Assembly: GCA_943912835.1 (NCBI GenBank)
Contig: CALTVJ010000001.1
Coordinates: 1-64,000, forward strand
Reading direction: 5' to 3'
DNA: 64,000 bases
Origin: an uncultured Porphyromonas sp.
GTDB taxonomy: Bacteria > Bacteroidota > Bacteroidia > Bacteroidales > Porphyromonadaceae
Within the stretch, counting starts at the first letter, position 1; the number at the start of each line of letters is the position of its first letter. Positions 25,407-33,416 of this stretch are shown piece after piece. Made by a program: the position numbers and the translations under genes. The notes under the pieces are model-generated. The model made no database searches, was not told the DNA's origin, and saw only the letters and a program-made list of their open reading frames with translations.

Positions 25407-26948
25407 TTAATAAGCTTGACGTGTCACAGATCCATCTCGCTCGTAACTAATCAAATAGAAACGACTATTGGTGTAACCCTCATGTTGTGTGCTCTTGCTT
25501 AACTCTATGTCCATTTGCAGACCATCACTAGGCAATTGCACACTACGCTCTAAGAAATCATCGCCATAAGCAGCATAAGCTCGAATAAAGTAGCGTGCTA
25601 AGTCATAGCCAAGTACACTATACTTTGGATAGCTATCACTCACTCTTTTGTTAAACCAAGCATTGAAACGAGCTAAAAACTGCTTACTCTCACTCGTCTG
25701 TTTATTGAAGTAAAACGTACTATATATATTTACATTCTTTTGGTGAGCAAGACGAGCAAACGCATTTCCATAACTTTGCCACTGAGGATAGCCAAAAACT
25801 ACAGTTTGAGAACTCTCATTCCCCATAGCTGCTAAAGTCATTTCAGCTAGTCCCCGACTGGGTGATACAGGTACAATTAAATCATCTTTACCTATCAAAT
25901 GGGCCAAGTTTGTATTAGAGATATTAACTGTTTTATAACTGATATGAGCATCAGCTAAGGCTCGCTTGAGGGATACGGCAAAGGGGTGCTCACTATCTTC
26001 ATGTCTGCGTGTAAAAACAATAGATTTATCGCCATAACGCTCTAGAAACACTTTGACAACCCTAGATATTACTTCCGACTGTGGCTGATTTATTTGAATA
26101 AGTTTGCGACTATCATTATTTACAACATCAGTAAAAGGCACAATGTAGTAAGCAGATCGGGCGGCCTGAGCTAATTGCCTATTTTGCTCCTCATTTATAC
26201 CGCCAATTACAAAGTCGTGCCCATGTAGTTGTCCCTCGTGAATGTATTGAGCTACAGCATCGTCATCATTAGCCTCTAGGACTGTCATATTGATATTGAT
26301 ACCATCTTTCTTTAGATCGTTCATCCCCATTAAGAAGCCCTGATAAAACTCCAAATAACGCTTAGCTTTTCTTAGTGGCAACATCATGAGGACTTTTACC
26401 GGAGGTACCTCTGCAACCAAACTTTGCTTAACAGCTAGAGTATCTTCTTTGACTGGAGCCTTATTGGGAACAGTGGCTCCCGAGGAAGTCTGCATGACAG
26501 GACCTCGAGGAATACGTAAAACAACCCCAATAGGGAAATTAGTCGCACTAATACCAGGATTTGTCGCGATCAAGTCTTGCTCACTTATCCCATAGGTACG
26601 CGTTATTCTGTAGAGGGTTTCCCCTGCAACAATCGTATGCGTAAGAGCCTGTTTGGTCTGAATACTTACAGATTGTTTAGCCTGAGATTCCGAAGATTGT
26701 TTCTGCTCTTCTGTTTTCTCTTTGTTAGTGCCTGTATAAATAACAAGCTTATCCCCAACCTTAATACCCGAACGAGCCCAAGAATTAATCTCATAGATTT
26801 TGTCAGTAGTCGTTTGGTAACGTTGAGCCAAACCATATACAGTTTCATGCTCACGAACTGTATGTTCGACAATGCGTCCCCTTGTCTGCGCTCTAAGAGA
26901 GAATGACAAAACAACAGACAATAGAACGGTACAAAGTATCCTATACAT
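25407..26948 (-). CDS. LysM protein fused to a periplasmic-binding-protein domain
   Basis: The 513-aa exported protein starts at the ATG at 26946-26948 and has a signal peptide ending in SLRAQ (about 21). Two LysM domains follow: VREHETVYGLAQRYQT (about 26-72) and TIVAGETLYRITRTYG (about 102-148), joined by a Gln/Ser/Lys-rich linker. From about 188 the chain turns into a type 1 periplasmic-binding (branched amino-acid receptor-like) fold: VKVLMMLPLRKAKRYLEFYQ, then GHDFVIGGI and ELSKSTQHEG at the end. LysM should tether it to peptidoglycan. The ligand is unknown and it has no permease next to it. It heads the ten-gene run; a TAACTTTG box is at 26978-26985. Confidence 0.88.
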   Translation of the reverse strand: MYRILCTVLLSVVLSFSLRAQTRGRIVEHTVREHETVYGLAQRYQTTTDKIYEINSWARSGIKVGDKLVIYTGTNKEKTEEQKQSSESQAKQSVSIQTKQALTHTIVAGETLYRITRTYGISEQDLIATNPGISATNFPIGVVLRIPRGPVMQTSSGATVPNKAPVKEDTLAVKQSLVAEVPPVKVLMMLPLRKAKRYLEFYQGFLMGMNDLKKDGININMTVLEANDDDAVAQYIHEGQLHGHDFVIGGINEEQNRQLAQAARSAYYIVPFTDVVNNDSRKLIQINQPQSEVISRVVKVFLERYGDKSIVFTRRHEDSEHPFAVSLKRALADAHISYKTVNISNTNLAHLIGKDDLIVPVSPSRGLAEMTLAAMGNESSQTVVFGYPQWQSYGNAFARLAHQKNVNIYSTFYFNKQTSESKQFLARFNAWFNKRVSDSYPKYSVLGYDLARYFIRAYAAYGDDFLERSVQLPSDGLQMDIELSKSTQHEGYTNSRFYLISYERDGSVTRQAY

Positions 26949-26977
26949 AATTATTAAAATCAATCAATTTCAGTCTA

Positions 26978-26985
26978 CAAAGTTA
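26978..26985 (-). promoter_or_regulatory. Possible -7 box for the ten-gene LysM operon
   Basis: TAACTTTG on the minus strand fits TAnnTTTG and lies 30 nt before the ATG at 26948. No convincing -33 element is at the expected distance. Confidence 0.45.
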
Positions 26986-27165
26986 CTAGAATTTAATCTA
27001 AATTCTTCTAAAAACGTCTCTTCGAGAGACAAACATACCCCCTAAAAAAGTACCAGCATACTATAAGATCACTCCCACCAGACTCTATAGCATCGCCGAA
27101 ACTATAGATAAATACACAGACTATATCTTTGTGAAAAACACGTCAGAAACATAACGAAAATCGAC

Positions 27166-27218
27166 CTACCGAGACGTCATTCTTCCATTCGGTAGATCCC
27201 CATTTGTCCATCTACCGA
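27166..27218. repeat. TCGGTAG-type hairpin element, copy 3 (three alternating arms)
   Basis: Three arms alternate: CTACCGA (27166-27172), TCGGTAG (27189-27195) and CTACCGA (27212-27218), each separated by exactly 16 nt. The middle arm can pair with either neighbour, so two exclusive hairpins are possible. The tail CACTCGTC resembles the ACGTC tail of the other copies. It lies in the 485-nt gap 26949-27433 between divergent operons; apart from this element and two promoter boxes nothing else was recognised in that gap. Confidence 0.6.
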
Positions 27219-27372
27219 AACAACACTCGTCTATTAAATAGCCCCTTGCTAGTAAAATGCAGAGTCTAATAATTACCTATATTCAGAGAATATTGCCGTA
27301 GCTCTTAACCCTTACAACCTATACTAGACTTTATTTGTGGTCTACCTATGCGCTTGTTTCTTAGGTTTTCGT

Positions 27373-27380
27373 TACTTTTG
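27373..27380 (+). promoter_or_regulatory. Possible -7 box of the rseC-rnf operon
   Basis: TACTTTTG fits TAnnTTTG and lies 54 nt before the rseC ATG. A TTG at 27354-27356 is only 16 nt upstream, shorter than the usual 18-20, so the -33 element is uncertain. Confidence 0.45.
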
Positions 27381-27433
27381 CTGTGCTAATGTAATGATTG
27401 GGCTATAACTCTTGCCCCTTATTGATTTAGACA

Positions 27434-27856
27434 ATGGTTACTATGGAACGCCGTCATGGCATCGTACACTCGACTCAAGAGGGTCGTGTAGTCGTACGCA
27501 TTCAGCAACAGAGTGCTTGTTCTGGCTGTCATGCCAAAGAGTTCTGTTGCTCGACAGATTGTACCGATAGAGATATTACAATACATACAGATTCCAGCGG
27601 TTATACTCCTGGTGATCTAGTAGTTATAGAGGGGCGAGACAGCATCGGTCGCTTAGCTATCCTCCTATCCTTCGTCCTACCCATTATCCTATTTCTTTTC
27701 AGCCTAAGTTTAGGTATACAGTTACTCTCATTAGGAGAAGGGCTGTCTATTCTATTGGCTTTTGGGACAATGATTATTTACTATAGTATAATAAGAATCT
27801 TTGAACCAAAGTTAGGACGTATTATAAAGTTTGAAATCGTCAAAAAATCAGAATAA
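27434..27856 (+). CDS. rseC: RseC/MucC-like positive regulator of sigma E or SoxR-reducing system
   Basis: A 140-aa inner-membrane protein. Its cytoplasmic N-terminal half has the Cys cluster CSGCHAKEFCC (about 29-39) followed by C44, as in RseC. Two membrane helices follow (LAILLSFVLPIILFLFSLSL and LSILLAFGTMIIYYSII). In gamma-proteobacteria RseC modulates sigma E or helps reduce SoxR together with RNF proteins. In Bacteroidetes it commonly leads the rnf operon, as here, 17 nt before rnfB. A role in RNF assembly or function is an inference from this fixed position. Confidence 0.88.
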   Translation: MVTMERRHGIVHSTQEGRVVVRIQQQSACSGCHAKEFCCSTDCTDRDITIHTDSSGYTPGDLVVIEGRDSIGRLAILLSFVLPIILFLFSLSLGIQLLSLGEGLSILLAFGTMIIYYSIIRIFEPKLGRIIKFEIVKKSE

Positions 27857-27873
27857 GAAGTATCATCACTGAT

Positions 27874-28746
27874 ATGACACCTACTATTATTGTACTATTA
27901 TCACTAGGACTAATCAGCGCAGTCCTACTCTATCTCATTTCCAAAAAGTTTGAGGTACAAGAAGACCCTCGTATAGGAGAGGTAAACGAAGTATTACCAC
28001 AAGCCAACTGCGGAGGATGTGGCTTCCCTGGTTGTGCCGCCTTTGCATCTGCCTGCGTAGGAAGCGACAATTTGGAAGGTTTATTTTGCCCTGTTGGAGG
28101 ATCTCCCACAATGGAGAAAGTCTCTGCTATACTGGGTATGGCTACAACTACAGCCGAACCTCTCATTGCTGTCGTACGTTGCCATGGTACGTGCGAAGCT
28201 CGCCCACGTACCAATATCTACGATGGAGCAACAAACTGTCGTATTGCCTCAGCCCTCTATAAGGGCGATACAGATTGTAGTTTCGGTTGTTTGGGACATG
28301 GCGACTGTGTCGTCGCTTGTGGTTTTGATGCTATCCACATCAACCAAGAGACTCTGTTGCCTGAAGTGGTGGAGGACAAATGCGTCGCTTGTGGTGCTTG
28401 CGTCAAAGCTTGCCCCAAAAGCATCATTGAGTTACGAAAGAAAGGTCCCAAAAACAGAAGAATCTTTGTTAGCTGTGTAAACAAAGATAAAGGGGGCGTT
28501 GCAGCCAAAGCTTGTAAAAGTGCTTGTATTGGTTGCTCTAAATGTTTCAAGGAGTGTAAATTTGAGGCCATTACGATGGCAAATAATTTGAGTTACATTG
28601 ATCACACCAAATGTCGTCTATGTCGCAAGTGTGTCAGTGTCTGCCCAACCAATGCAATCCATGAAATAGGATTCCCGCCCAAAAAGGATACAAGTCCTAA
28701 AGAAACAGAAACTACAAGTAGTCTAGATACTGCAATCATAGGGTAA
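27874..28746 (+). CDS. rnfB: RNF complex Fe-S subunit B
   Basis: RnfB carries electrons from ferredoxin into the RNF complex. The 290-aa protein has an N-terminal membrane helix (about 3-22), the CGGCGFPGC four-Fe-four-S binding segment (about 46-54) with further Cys at about 59 and 71, and several 4Fe-4S ferredoxin motifs: CVACGACVKACPKS (about 171-184), CIGCSKCFKECKF and CRLCRKCVSVCPTN. This is the long RnfB form. It is 17 nt after rseC and 7 nt before rnfC. Confidence 0.96.
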   Translation: MTPTIIVLLSLGLISAVLLYLISKKFEVQEDPRIGEVNEVLPQANCGGCGFPGCAAFASACVGSDNLEGLFCPVGGSPTMEKVSAILGMATTTAEPLIAVVRCHGTCEARPRTNIYDGATNCRIASALYKGDTDCSFGCLGHGDCVVACGFDAIHINQETLLPEVVEDKCVACGACVKACPKSIIELRKKGPKNRRIFVSCVNKDKGGVAAKACKSACIGCSKCFKECKFEAITMANNLSYIDHTKCRLCRKCVSVCPTNAIHEIGFPPKKDTSPKETETTSSLDTAIIG

Positions 28747-28753
28747 TACGAGT

Positions 28754-30088
28754 ATGCTAAAAACATTTAGTCTCGGGGGCATTCACCCGAAAGAAAATAA
28801 ACTGAGTGCAGGGCAAAGCATTCGTTCCCTTGATTTGCCCAAAGAAGTCATCATCCCTTTGGGAATGCATATAGGTGCCCCTGCTACGGCTGTTGTCCAA
28901 AAAGGAGACGAAGTCAAGGTGGGTACAGTCATTGCCAAAAGTGGTGGATTTGTAAGTGCAAACATACACTCAAGTGTATCGGGAAAAGTCAGCAAGATTG
29001 ACAATGTTTATGACGCCAGCGGTTATAAACGCCCTGCCATCTTTATTGCTTTAGACGGAGAAGATACTTGGGAAGACTCAATAGACCGTTCAACACAGCT
29101 CGTCAAAGAGTGTACCTTAGATAGCAAAGAGATTATTCGTAAAATCAATGAAGCAGGCATCGTTGGACTTGGGGGAGCAACCTTCCCAACGCATGTCAAA
29201 CTTTCCCCCCCGCCAGGGCAAGCTACCGAGGTACTTATAATCAATGCTGTGGAATGTGAACCCTATCTCACAAGTGACCATCAATTGATGCTAGAGCGTG
29301 GGGAAGAAATCCTGGTTGGTTGTACTATATTGATGAAGGCATTATCTGTTGAGCGTTGTATCATCGGAATTGAAAACAACAAACCAGATGCCATAAAACA
29401 TCTATCCAAACTTGCTGAGAGCTATCAAGGTATGTCTATCACAGCTCTCAAAGTACAGTACCCACAGGGAGGAGAGAAGCAACTCATTGATGCCGTTCTA
29501 TCCAAACAGATTAAAAGTGGAGCATTGCCTATATCTGCTGGTGCTGTAGTTCAAAATGTCGGGACAGTATATGCCGTATATGAGGCAATACAAAAAAATA
29601 AACCGCTCGTGGAGCGTGTCGTGACCGTTACAGGGAAATCACTTCAGCAACCAAGCAATTTACTGGCTCGTATAGGTACACCTCTCAAACATCTTATTGA
29701 GGTGGCTGGCGGATTACCCGAAGACACTGGTAAGATTATCGGAGGAGGTCCCATGATGGGTAAAGCCCTTTTAAGTGCGGACTTGCCCGTTACCAAAGGC
29801 ACATCTGGCATACTACTGCTCAACAGAGAGGAAAGCAAGCGAAAGCCTATGCGCCCCTGCATACGTTGCTCTAAATGTGTCAACGTCTGCCCTATGGGAC
29901 TAAACCCAACCTTCCTGATGACTGACGTGCAGTACAAAGATTGGGATAAAGCAGAGCGTGGCTGCATCGTCGACTGTATTGAGTGTGGTTCTTGTAGCTA
30001 TACTTGCCCTAGTAATAGACCTCTCTTAGACTTTATCCGTATAGGCAAACAAGAAGTCATGGGTATCATTCGTAATCGCAAGCAATAA
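28754..30088 (+). CDS. rnfC: RNF complex subunit C
   Basis: RnfC is the peripheral NADH-side subunit; it resembles NqrA plus Complex I NuoF-like and ferredoxin parts. The 444-aa protein has the NqrA/RnfC barrel-sandwich start (GIHPKENKLSAGQSIRSL), a Gly-rich nucleotide/FMN region (GLGGATFPTHVKLSPP, about 135-150), YPQGGEKQLI, and two 4Fe-4S motifs CIRCSKCVNVCPMGL (about 370-384) and CIECGSCSYTCPSNRP (about 409-424). It ends 5 nt before rnfD. The C-terminal extension found in some proteobacteria is absent, as usual in Bacteroidetes. Confidence 0.96.
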   Translation: MLKTFSLGGIHPKENKLSAGQSIRSLDLPKEVIIPLGMHIGAPATAVVQKGDEVKVGTVIAKSGGFVSANIHSSVSGKVSKIDNVYDASGYKRPAIFIALDGEDTWEDSIDRSTQLVKECTLDSKEIIRKINEAGIVGLGGATFPTHVKLSPPPGQATEVLIINAVECEPYLTSDHQLMLERGEEILVGCTILMKALSVERCIIGIENNKPDAIKHLSKLAESYQGMSITALKVQYPQGGEKQLIDAVLSKQIKSGALPISAGAVVQNVGTVYAVYEAIQKNKPLVERVVTVTGKSLQQPSNLLARIGTPLKHLIEVAGGLPEDTGKIIGGGPMMGKALLSADLPVTKGTSGILLLNREESKRKPMRPCIRCSKCVNVCPMGLNPTFLMTDVQYKDWDKAERGCIVDCIECGSCSYTCPSNRPLLDFIRIGKQEVMGIIRNRKQ

Positions 30089-30093
30089 TATAT

Positions 30094-31071
30094 ATGAATC
30101 AACTATACGTTTCCCCCTCACCACACATACATAGTGGTGATACGGTAGAGAGCAATATGTATGCTGTCCTCATAGCTCTGCTACCTGCAGTCTTAGTCGG
30201 GCTATCTCAGTTTGGGCTAGGTGCTCTTATGGTAATTATATTAGCCATGCTCACCTGCGCTTTGACCGAATGGCTTATCACCAAATATCTCTACAAAGGC
30301 GCATTTAGTCTAAGTGATGGTTCTGCACTAATAACTGGGTTATTATTAGCGATGAACCTACCAAGCAACTTATCTTGGTGGATTGTCGTACTCGGTTCTA
30401 TCGTAGCTATTGCTGTTGGGAAGATGAGCTTTGGGGGCTTAGGAAGCAATGTCTTCAACCCTGCACTTGTAGGACGTGTGTTCCTCTTAATTTCTTATCC
30501 AGCACAGATGACCCTATGGCCAGAGGTTGGTCAATTATCAAGCTATACAGATGCTCAAACAGGTGCCACTCCCCTAGGAGTCATCAAAGCAGTAATTCAT
30601 CATGCTCCAGATATATCCTTGGATCAATTACCTTCAAGTTTGGATTTGTTACTTGGCATCAATGCTGGGTCGCTAGGAGAGGTCAGTGCACTCGCCCTTT
30701 TGCTTGGGCTTGGCTACCTTCTCTACAAAAAGGTTATCACTTGGCATATCCCCATATCAATACTCATTAGTGCTTTTGCTACTGCTGGGGTTGTCTATCT
30801 CATCGACCCAAGCCTATATCCTCTCCCTCATTACCACCTTCTTACTGGGGGCATGATGCTTGGAGCGATATTCATGGCAACAGACTATGTCACGAGTCCG
30901 ATGAGTAAAAATGGACAATTGATATATGGTTGTGCCATCGGAGTCTTAACTGTCATTATTCGCTCATTTGGAGCTTATCCCGAAGGCATGAGTTTCGCAA
31001 TCTTGATTATGAATGCCTTTACACCACTCATCAATACATATATACCACCTAAACATTTCGGAGGGAAATAG
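30094..31071 (+). CDS. rnfD: RNF complex membrane subunit D (covalent FMN)
   Basis: RnfD is the multi-helix subunit that binds FMN covalently and is homologous to NqrB (3580-4803). The 325-aa protein has about nine hydrophobic segments and the FMN-attachment motif TGATPLG near residue 154. GGLGSNVFNPALVGR at about 114-128 and MATDYVTSPM near residue 261 are family marks. It starts 5 nt after rnfC and ends 1 nt before the rnfG ATG. Confidence 0.95.
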   Translation: MNQLYVSPSPHIHSGDTVESNMYAVLIALLPAVLVGLSQFGLGALMVIILAMLTCALTEWLITKYLYKGAFSLSDGSALITGLLLAMNLPSNLSWWIVVLGSIVAIAVGKMSFGGLGSNVFNPALVGRVFLLISYPAQMTLWPEVGQLSSYTDAQTGATPLGVIKAVIHHAPDISLDQLPSSLDLLLGINAGSLGEVSALALLLGLGYLLYKKVITWHIPISILISAFATAGVVYLIDPSLYPLPHYHLLTGGMMLGAIFMATDYVTSPMSKNGQLIYGCAIGVLTVIIRSFGAYPEGMSFAILIMNAFTPLINTYIPPKHFGGK

Positions 31072-31072
31072 T

Positions 31073-31681
31073 ATGAAAAAGCTTGAATCTACATTAAGTA
31101 ATATGGTTCTCTCCCTTGTTGGAATCTGTTTGGTTGTATCAGCAATACTTGCAGGACTCAATCAAATAACGGCAGAACCTATCAAAGAGGCACAAATCAA
31201 AGCCAAAATAGAAGCTATCAAACAAGTTACACCAGACTTTGATAATAACCCATACTCCGAAGCCTTCAAGATTGCCACAGGAGAAGGAACAGACAGCCTA
31301 GTTGTGTATCCTGCTAAAAAAGGGGATATGCTCGTTGGCTACGCCATTGAGACCTATACCAACAATGGCTTCAGTGGACTCATAGAGCTCATGATGGGTA
31401 TTGACACCGAGGGCAAATTAGTTGATTACTCGGTATTAACAATCTCAGAAACTCCTGGGCTTGGTAGCAAAATACCCGATTGGTTTCGCAGTGCCGGTAA
31501 GTCGCCAGAGAGCATACGCGATGTGCGTGGCATAAACCTTAACCAAGAAGCTCCACTGAGCGTAGGACAAGATGGAGGTAAAGTTGATGCCATCACAGCC
31601 GCAACAATTAGTAGTCGCGCCTTCCTTGATGCTGTAAATAGAGGATTTGAGGCATACAAACAAATACAAAACTCAAAGTAA
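31073..31681 (+). CDS. rnfG: RNF complex subunit G (covalent FMN)
   Basis: RnfG is the membrane-anchored periplasmic flavoprotein, homologous to NqrC. The 202-aa protein from the ATG at 31073 has one N-terminal helix (MVLSLVGICLVVSAILAGL), the GFSGLIELMMGID segment, SETPGLGSKI (about 124-133) and the FMN site VDAITAATISSRA (about 174-186), where the Thr is kept though SGAT reads TAAT. A longer frame from 31013 overlaps the end of rnfD and lacks sense. It lies 1 nt after rnfD and 10 nt before rnfE. Confidence 0.94.
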   Translation: MKKLESTLSNMVLSLVGICLVVSAILAGLNQITAEPIKEAQIKAKIEAIKQVTPDFDNNPYSEAFKIATGEGTDSLVVYPAKKGDMLVGYAIETYTNNGFSGLIELMMGIDTEGKLVDYSVLTISETPGLGSKIPDWFRSAGKSPESIRDVRGINLNQEAPLSVGQDGGKVDAITAATISSRAFLDAVNRGFEAYKQIQNSK

Positions 31682-31691
31682 GATAAGCACA

Positions 31692-32276
31692 ATGAAACCT
31701 TTAGATATCATTCGCAATGGCATTACGACGGAGAACCCTATTTTCGTCCTCCTGCTTGGTATGTGTCCGACTTTGGCAACGACAAGCTCAGCAGCCAATG
31801 GATTAGCGATGGGACTTGCCACAACATTCGTACTTATTTGTGCCAATAGTGTTATCTCACTTATCAAAAATTTGGTCCCAGATATGGTACGTATCCCAAG
31901 CTACATTGTCGTTATAGCAGGGTTTGTAACAATTGTCCAAATGCTTATGCAAGCCTATCTACCTAGTTTATATGCTAGTTTAGGACTATTTATACCTCTG
32001 ATTGTTGTAAACTGCATTGTACTCGGACGTGCTGAAGCTGTCGCAGCGAAAAATGGGATTGCACACTCTGCACTTGATGGTGTAGGTATTGGTTTAGGTT
32101 TTACCTTAGCCCTAACCTTGCTTGGTATGGTGCGAGAATTACTCGGTACAGGAAAAATCTTCAGTTTATCTCTATTCTCCGAAGACTTTGGGGCATTGCT
32201 ATTTGTCCTAGCCCCTGGTGCTTTCATAGCTCTCGGTTATCTCATCGCTATCTCGAATGTCATCAAGAATAAATAA
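31692..32276 (+). CDS. rnfE: RNF complex membrane subunit E
   Basis: RnfE is a six-helix membrane subunit homologous to NqrD. The 194-aa protein from the ATG at 31692 begins MKPLDIIRNGITTENPIFVL and has the paired conserved Cys in VLLLGMCPTLA and in VVNCIVLGRAEAVA. Frame 31647 adds residues overlapping rnfG and was rejected. It ends 3 nt before rnfA. Confidence 0.95.
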   Translation: MKPLDIIRNGITTENPIFVLLLGMCPTLATTSSAANGLAMGLATTFVLICANSVISLIKNLVPDMVRIPSYIVVIAGFVTIVQMLMQAYLPSLYASLGLFIPLIVVNCIVLGRAEAVAAKNGIAHSALDGVGIGLGFTLALTLLGMVRELLGTGKIFSLSLFSEDFGALLFVLAPGAFIALGYLIAISNVIKNK

Positions 32277-32279
32277 GCT

Positions 32280-32861
32280 ATGACACATTATCTAATACTC
32301 TTCATATTTGCAGTCTTTGTAAATAACGTTGTCCTTTCTCAATTCCTTGGTATTTGCCCTTTCCTTGGAGTTTCTAAAAAAGTAGATACTTCTTTAGGTA
32401 TGGGAGCCGCTGTTTCTTTTGTTTTGGTCATCGCTACGACTGTTACATATTTGATACAGCAGTTTATTTTAGAGCCATTTCAGATAGGCTATATGCAAAC
32501 GATTTCGTTTATCTTGGTTATCGCTGCATTAGTACAGATGGTCGAAATCATCCTTAAAAAGATTTCGCCCTCGCTCTATCAGGCTCTTGGAGTATTCCTT
32601 CCTCTTATTACAACAAACTGTTGCGTCCTTGGGGTAGCCATTATGGTTATCCAAAAAGACTTTAGCTTGTTAGAAAGTGTCGTTTACGCCCTGTCTACAG
32701 CCATTGGATTTACCTTGGCCCTCGTTGTATTTGCAGGCATCCGAGAGCAATTAGCACGTACAGAGGTTCCGAATGTATTCCGTGGCATTCCGATTGCACT
32801 AATCTCTGCTGGTATTTTGGCAATGGCGTTTATGGGATTCAGCGGTATTGTTCGCTTATAA
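32280..32861 (+). CDS. rnfA: RNF complex membrane subunit A
   Basis: RnfA is the inverted partner of RnfE and a homologue of NqrE (1532-2149). The 193-aa protein has six hydrophobic segments, FVNNVVLSQFLGICPFLGVS at the N-terminus and TTNCCVLGVAIMV in the second half, giving the conserved metal-ligand Cys. The start ATG is 3 nt after the rnfE stop. It is the last gene of the operon, followed by a strong terminator at 32882-32931. Confidence 0.96.
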   Translation: MTHYLILFIFAVFVNNVVLSQFLGICPFLGVSKKVDTSLGMGAAVSFVLVIATTVTYLIQQFILEPFQIGYMQTISFILVIAALVQMVEIILKKISPSLYQALGVFLPLITTNCCVLGVAIMVIQKDFSLLESVVYALSTAIGFTLALVVFAGIREQLARTEVPNVFRGIPIALISAGILAMAFMGFSGIVRL

Positions 32862-32881
32862 CATCCTCTACATATAAAAAC

Positions 32882-32931
32882 TCACGCCCCTATATCTGAG
32901 GCAAATCCTTTAGGGGCGTGACTATTTTATT
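32882..32931 (+). terminator. Terminator of the rseC-rnf operon
   Basis: Perfect 11-bp inverted repeat TCACGCCCCTA (32882-32892) and TAGGGGCGTGA (32921-32931), G/C-rich, with a 28-nt loop, followed by CTATTTTATTGTTT. It lies 20 nt after the rnfA stop. Confidence 0.85.
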
Positions 32932-32964
32932 GTTTACTGTACACTTTCAAAGATTCACAATGCG

Positions 32965-33080
32965 AGACTATTGCATAATACGGTACTCGCTTCGTTATTT
33001 TCGACATTGACTCCGTCCGCACTTCGTGGTCGGGCTTGGTCATTTACACAAGTAAACTCCCTGCACCCTCAGTCTCAATG
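32965..33080. repeat. Interspersed intergenic repeat, copy B (5' half only)
   Basis: Matches the first part of the element seen at 33417 and 41457: AGACTATTGCATAATACGG, then TTCGTTATTTTCGACATTGA, then the CCGTCCGCACTTCGTGGTCG block shared with copy A, ending at CAGTCTCAATG. After 33080 the similarity stops; the 3' half with the hairpin and GTAACCCG tail is missing. Plus-strand orientation as for all copies. Confidence 0.8.
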
Positions 33081-33162
33081 TAGGGATTTTGCAGGCGAAA
33101 ACTGAAAAGCTCATTATCAGTATAGATCACTGCATCTAAAAAAGAAGCTAGTGAAAAATAAG

Positions 33163-33198
33163 AAAAGCGTCATAACTTACTGAAGTTATGACGCTTTT
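33163..33198 (-). terminator. Terminator of the tRNA gene
   Basis: Perfect 16-bp inverted repeat (33163-33178 and 33183-33198) with a 4-nt loop, reading on the minus strand into GCTTTTCTTATTTTTC. It lies 35 nt past the 3' end of the tRNA. Confidence 0.85.
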
Positions 33199-33233
33199 GC
33201 TTTTTCTCAGCATTCTATAAAGAATACTTCGTG

Positions 33234-33307
33234 TGGTCCCACTTGGGCTTGAACCAAGGACTCCCTGATTATGAGTCAGGTGCTCTAACCAACTGAGCTA
33301 TAGGACC
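33234..33307 (-). tRNA. tRNA with CAU anticodon (elongator Met, or Ile2)
   Basis: The minus strand folds as a 74-nt tRNA: acceptor GGTCCTA/TGGGACC, D arm with AGCTCAGTTGGTTAGAGC, anticodon stem CCTGA/TCAGG around CTCATAA (anticodon CAT), T arm with GGTTCAAGCC, discriminator A. CCA is not encoded. The anticodon stem lacks the three G-C pairs of initiator tRNA, so it is elongator Met, unless TilS changes C34 to lysidine and makes it an Ile2 (AUA) tRNA; sequence alone does not separate the two with certainty. Confidence 0.92.
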
Positions 33308-33416
33308 TGCTTAATCAATGAATATAAACAAATGTCTATCTCATCTAAGCGTATGCAAAGATACATCTTTTCTTTGAATTAACCAAACTTATAGAAGTAA
33401 ATAGCTCCTCTATAAG

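Noticed and set aside
30375..30770. 131-aa open frame inside rnfD, plus other long frames such as 28094-28480, 28257-28571, 33988-34422, 36747-37259 and 42667-43068
   Set aside because: All lie inside or across strong genes in another frame or strand, have no family match, and their composition is what is expected from the shadow of the real gene.
31013..31072. N-terminal extension of RnfG overlapping rnfD
   Set aside because: It precedes the membrane anchor with a His-rich segment that is the rnfD end read in another frame; the ATG at 31073 fits the family.
33234..33307. Initiator tRNA-fMet
   Set aside because: The anticodon stem is CCTGA/TCAGG and lacks the three consecutive G-C pairs of initiator tRNA; the acceptor also begins with a normal G-C pair.
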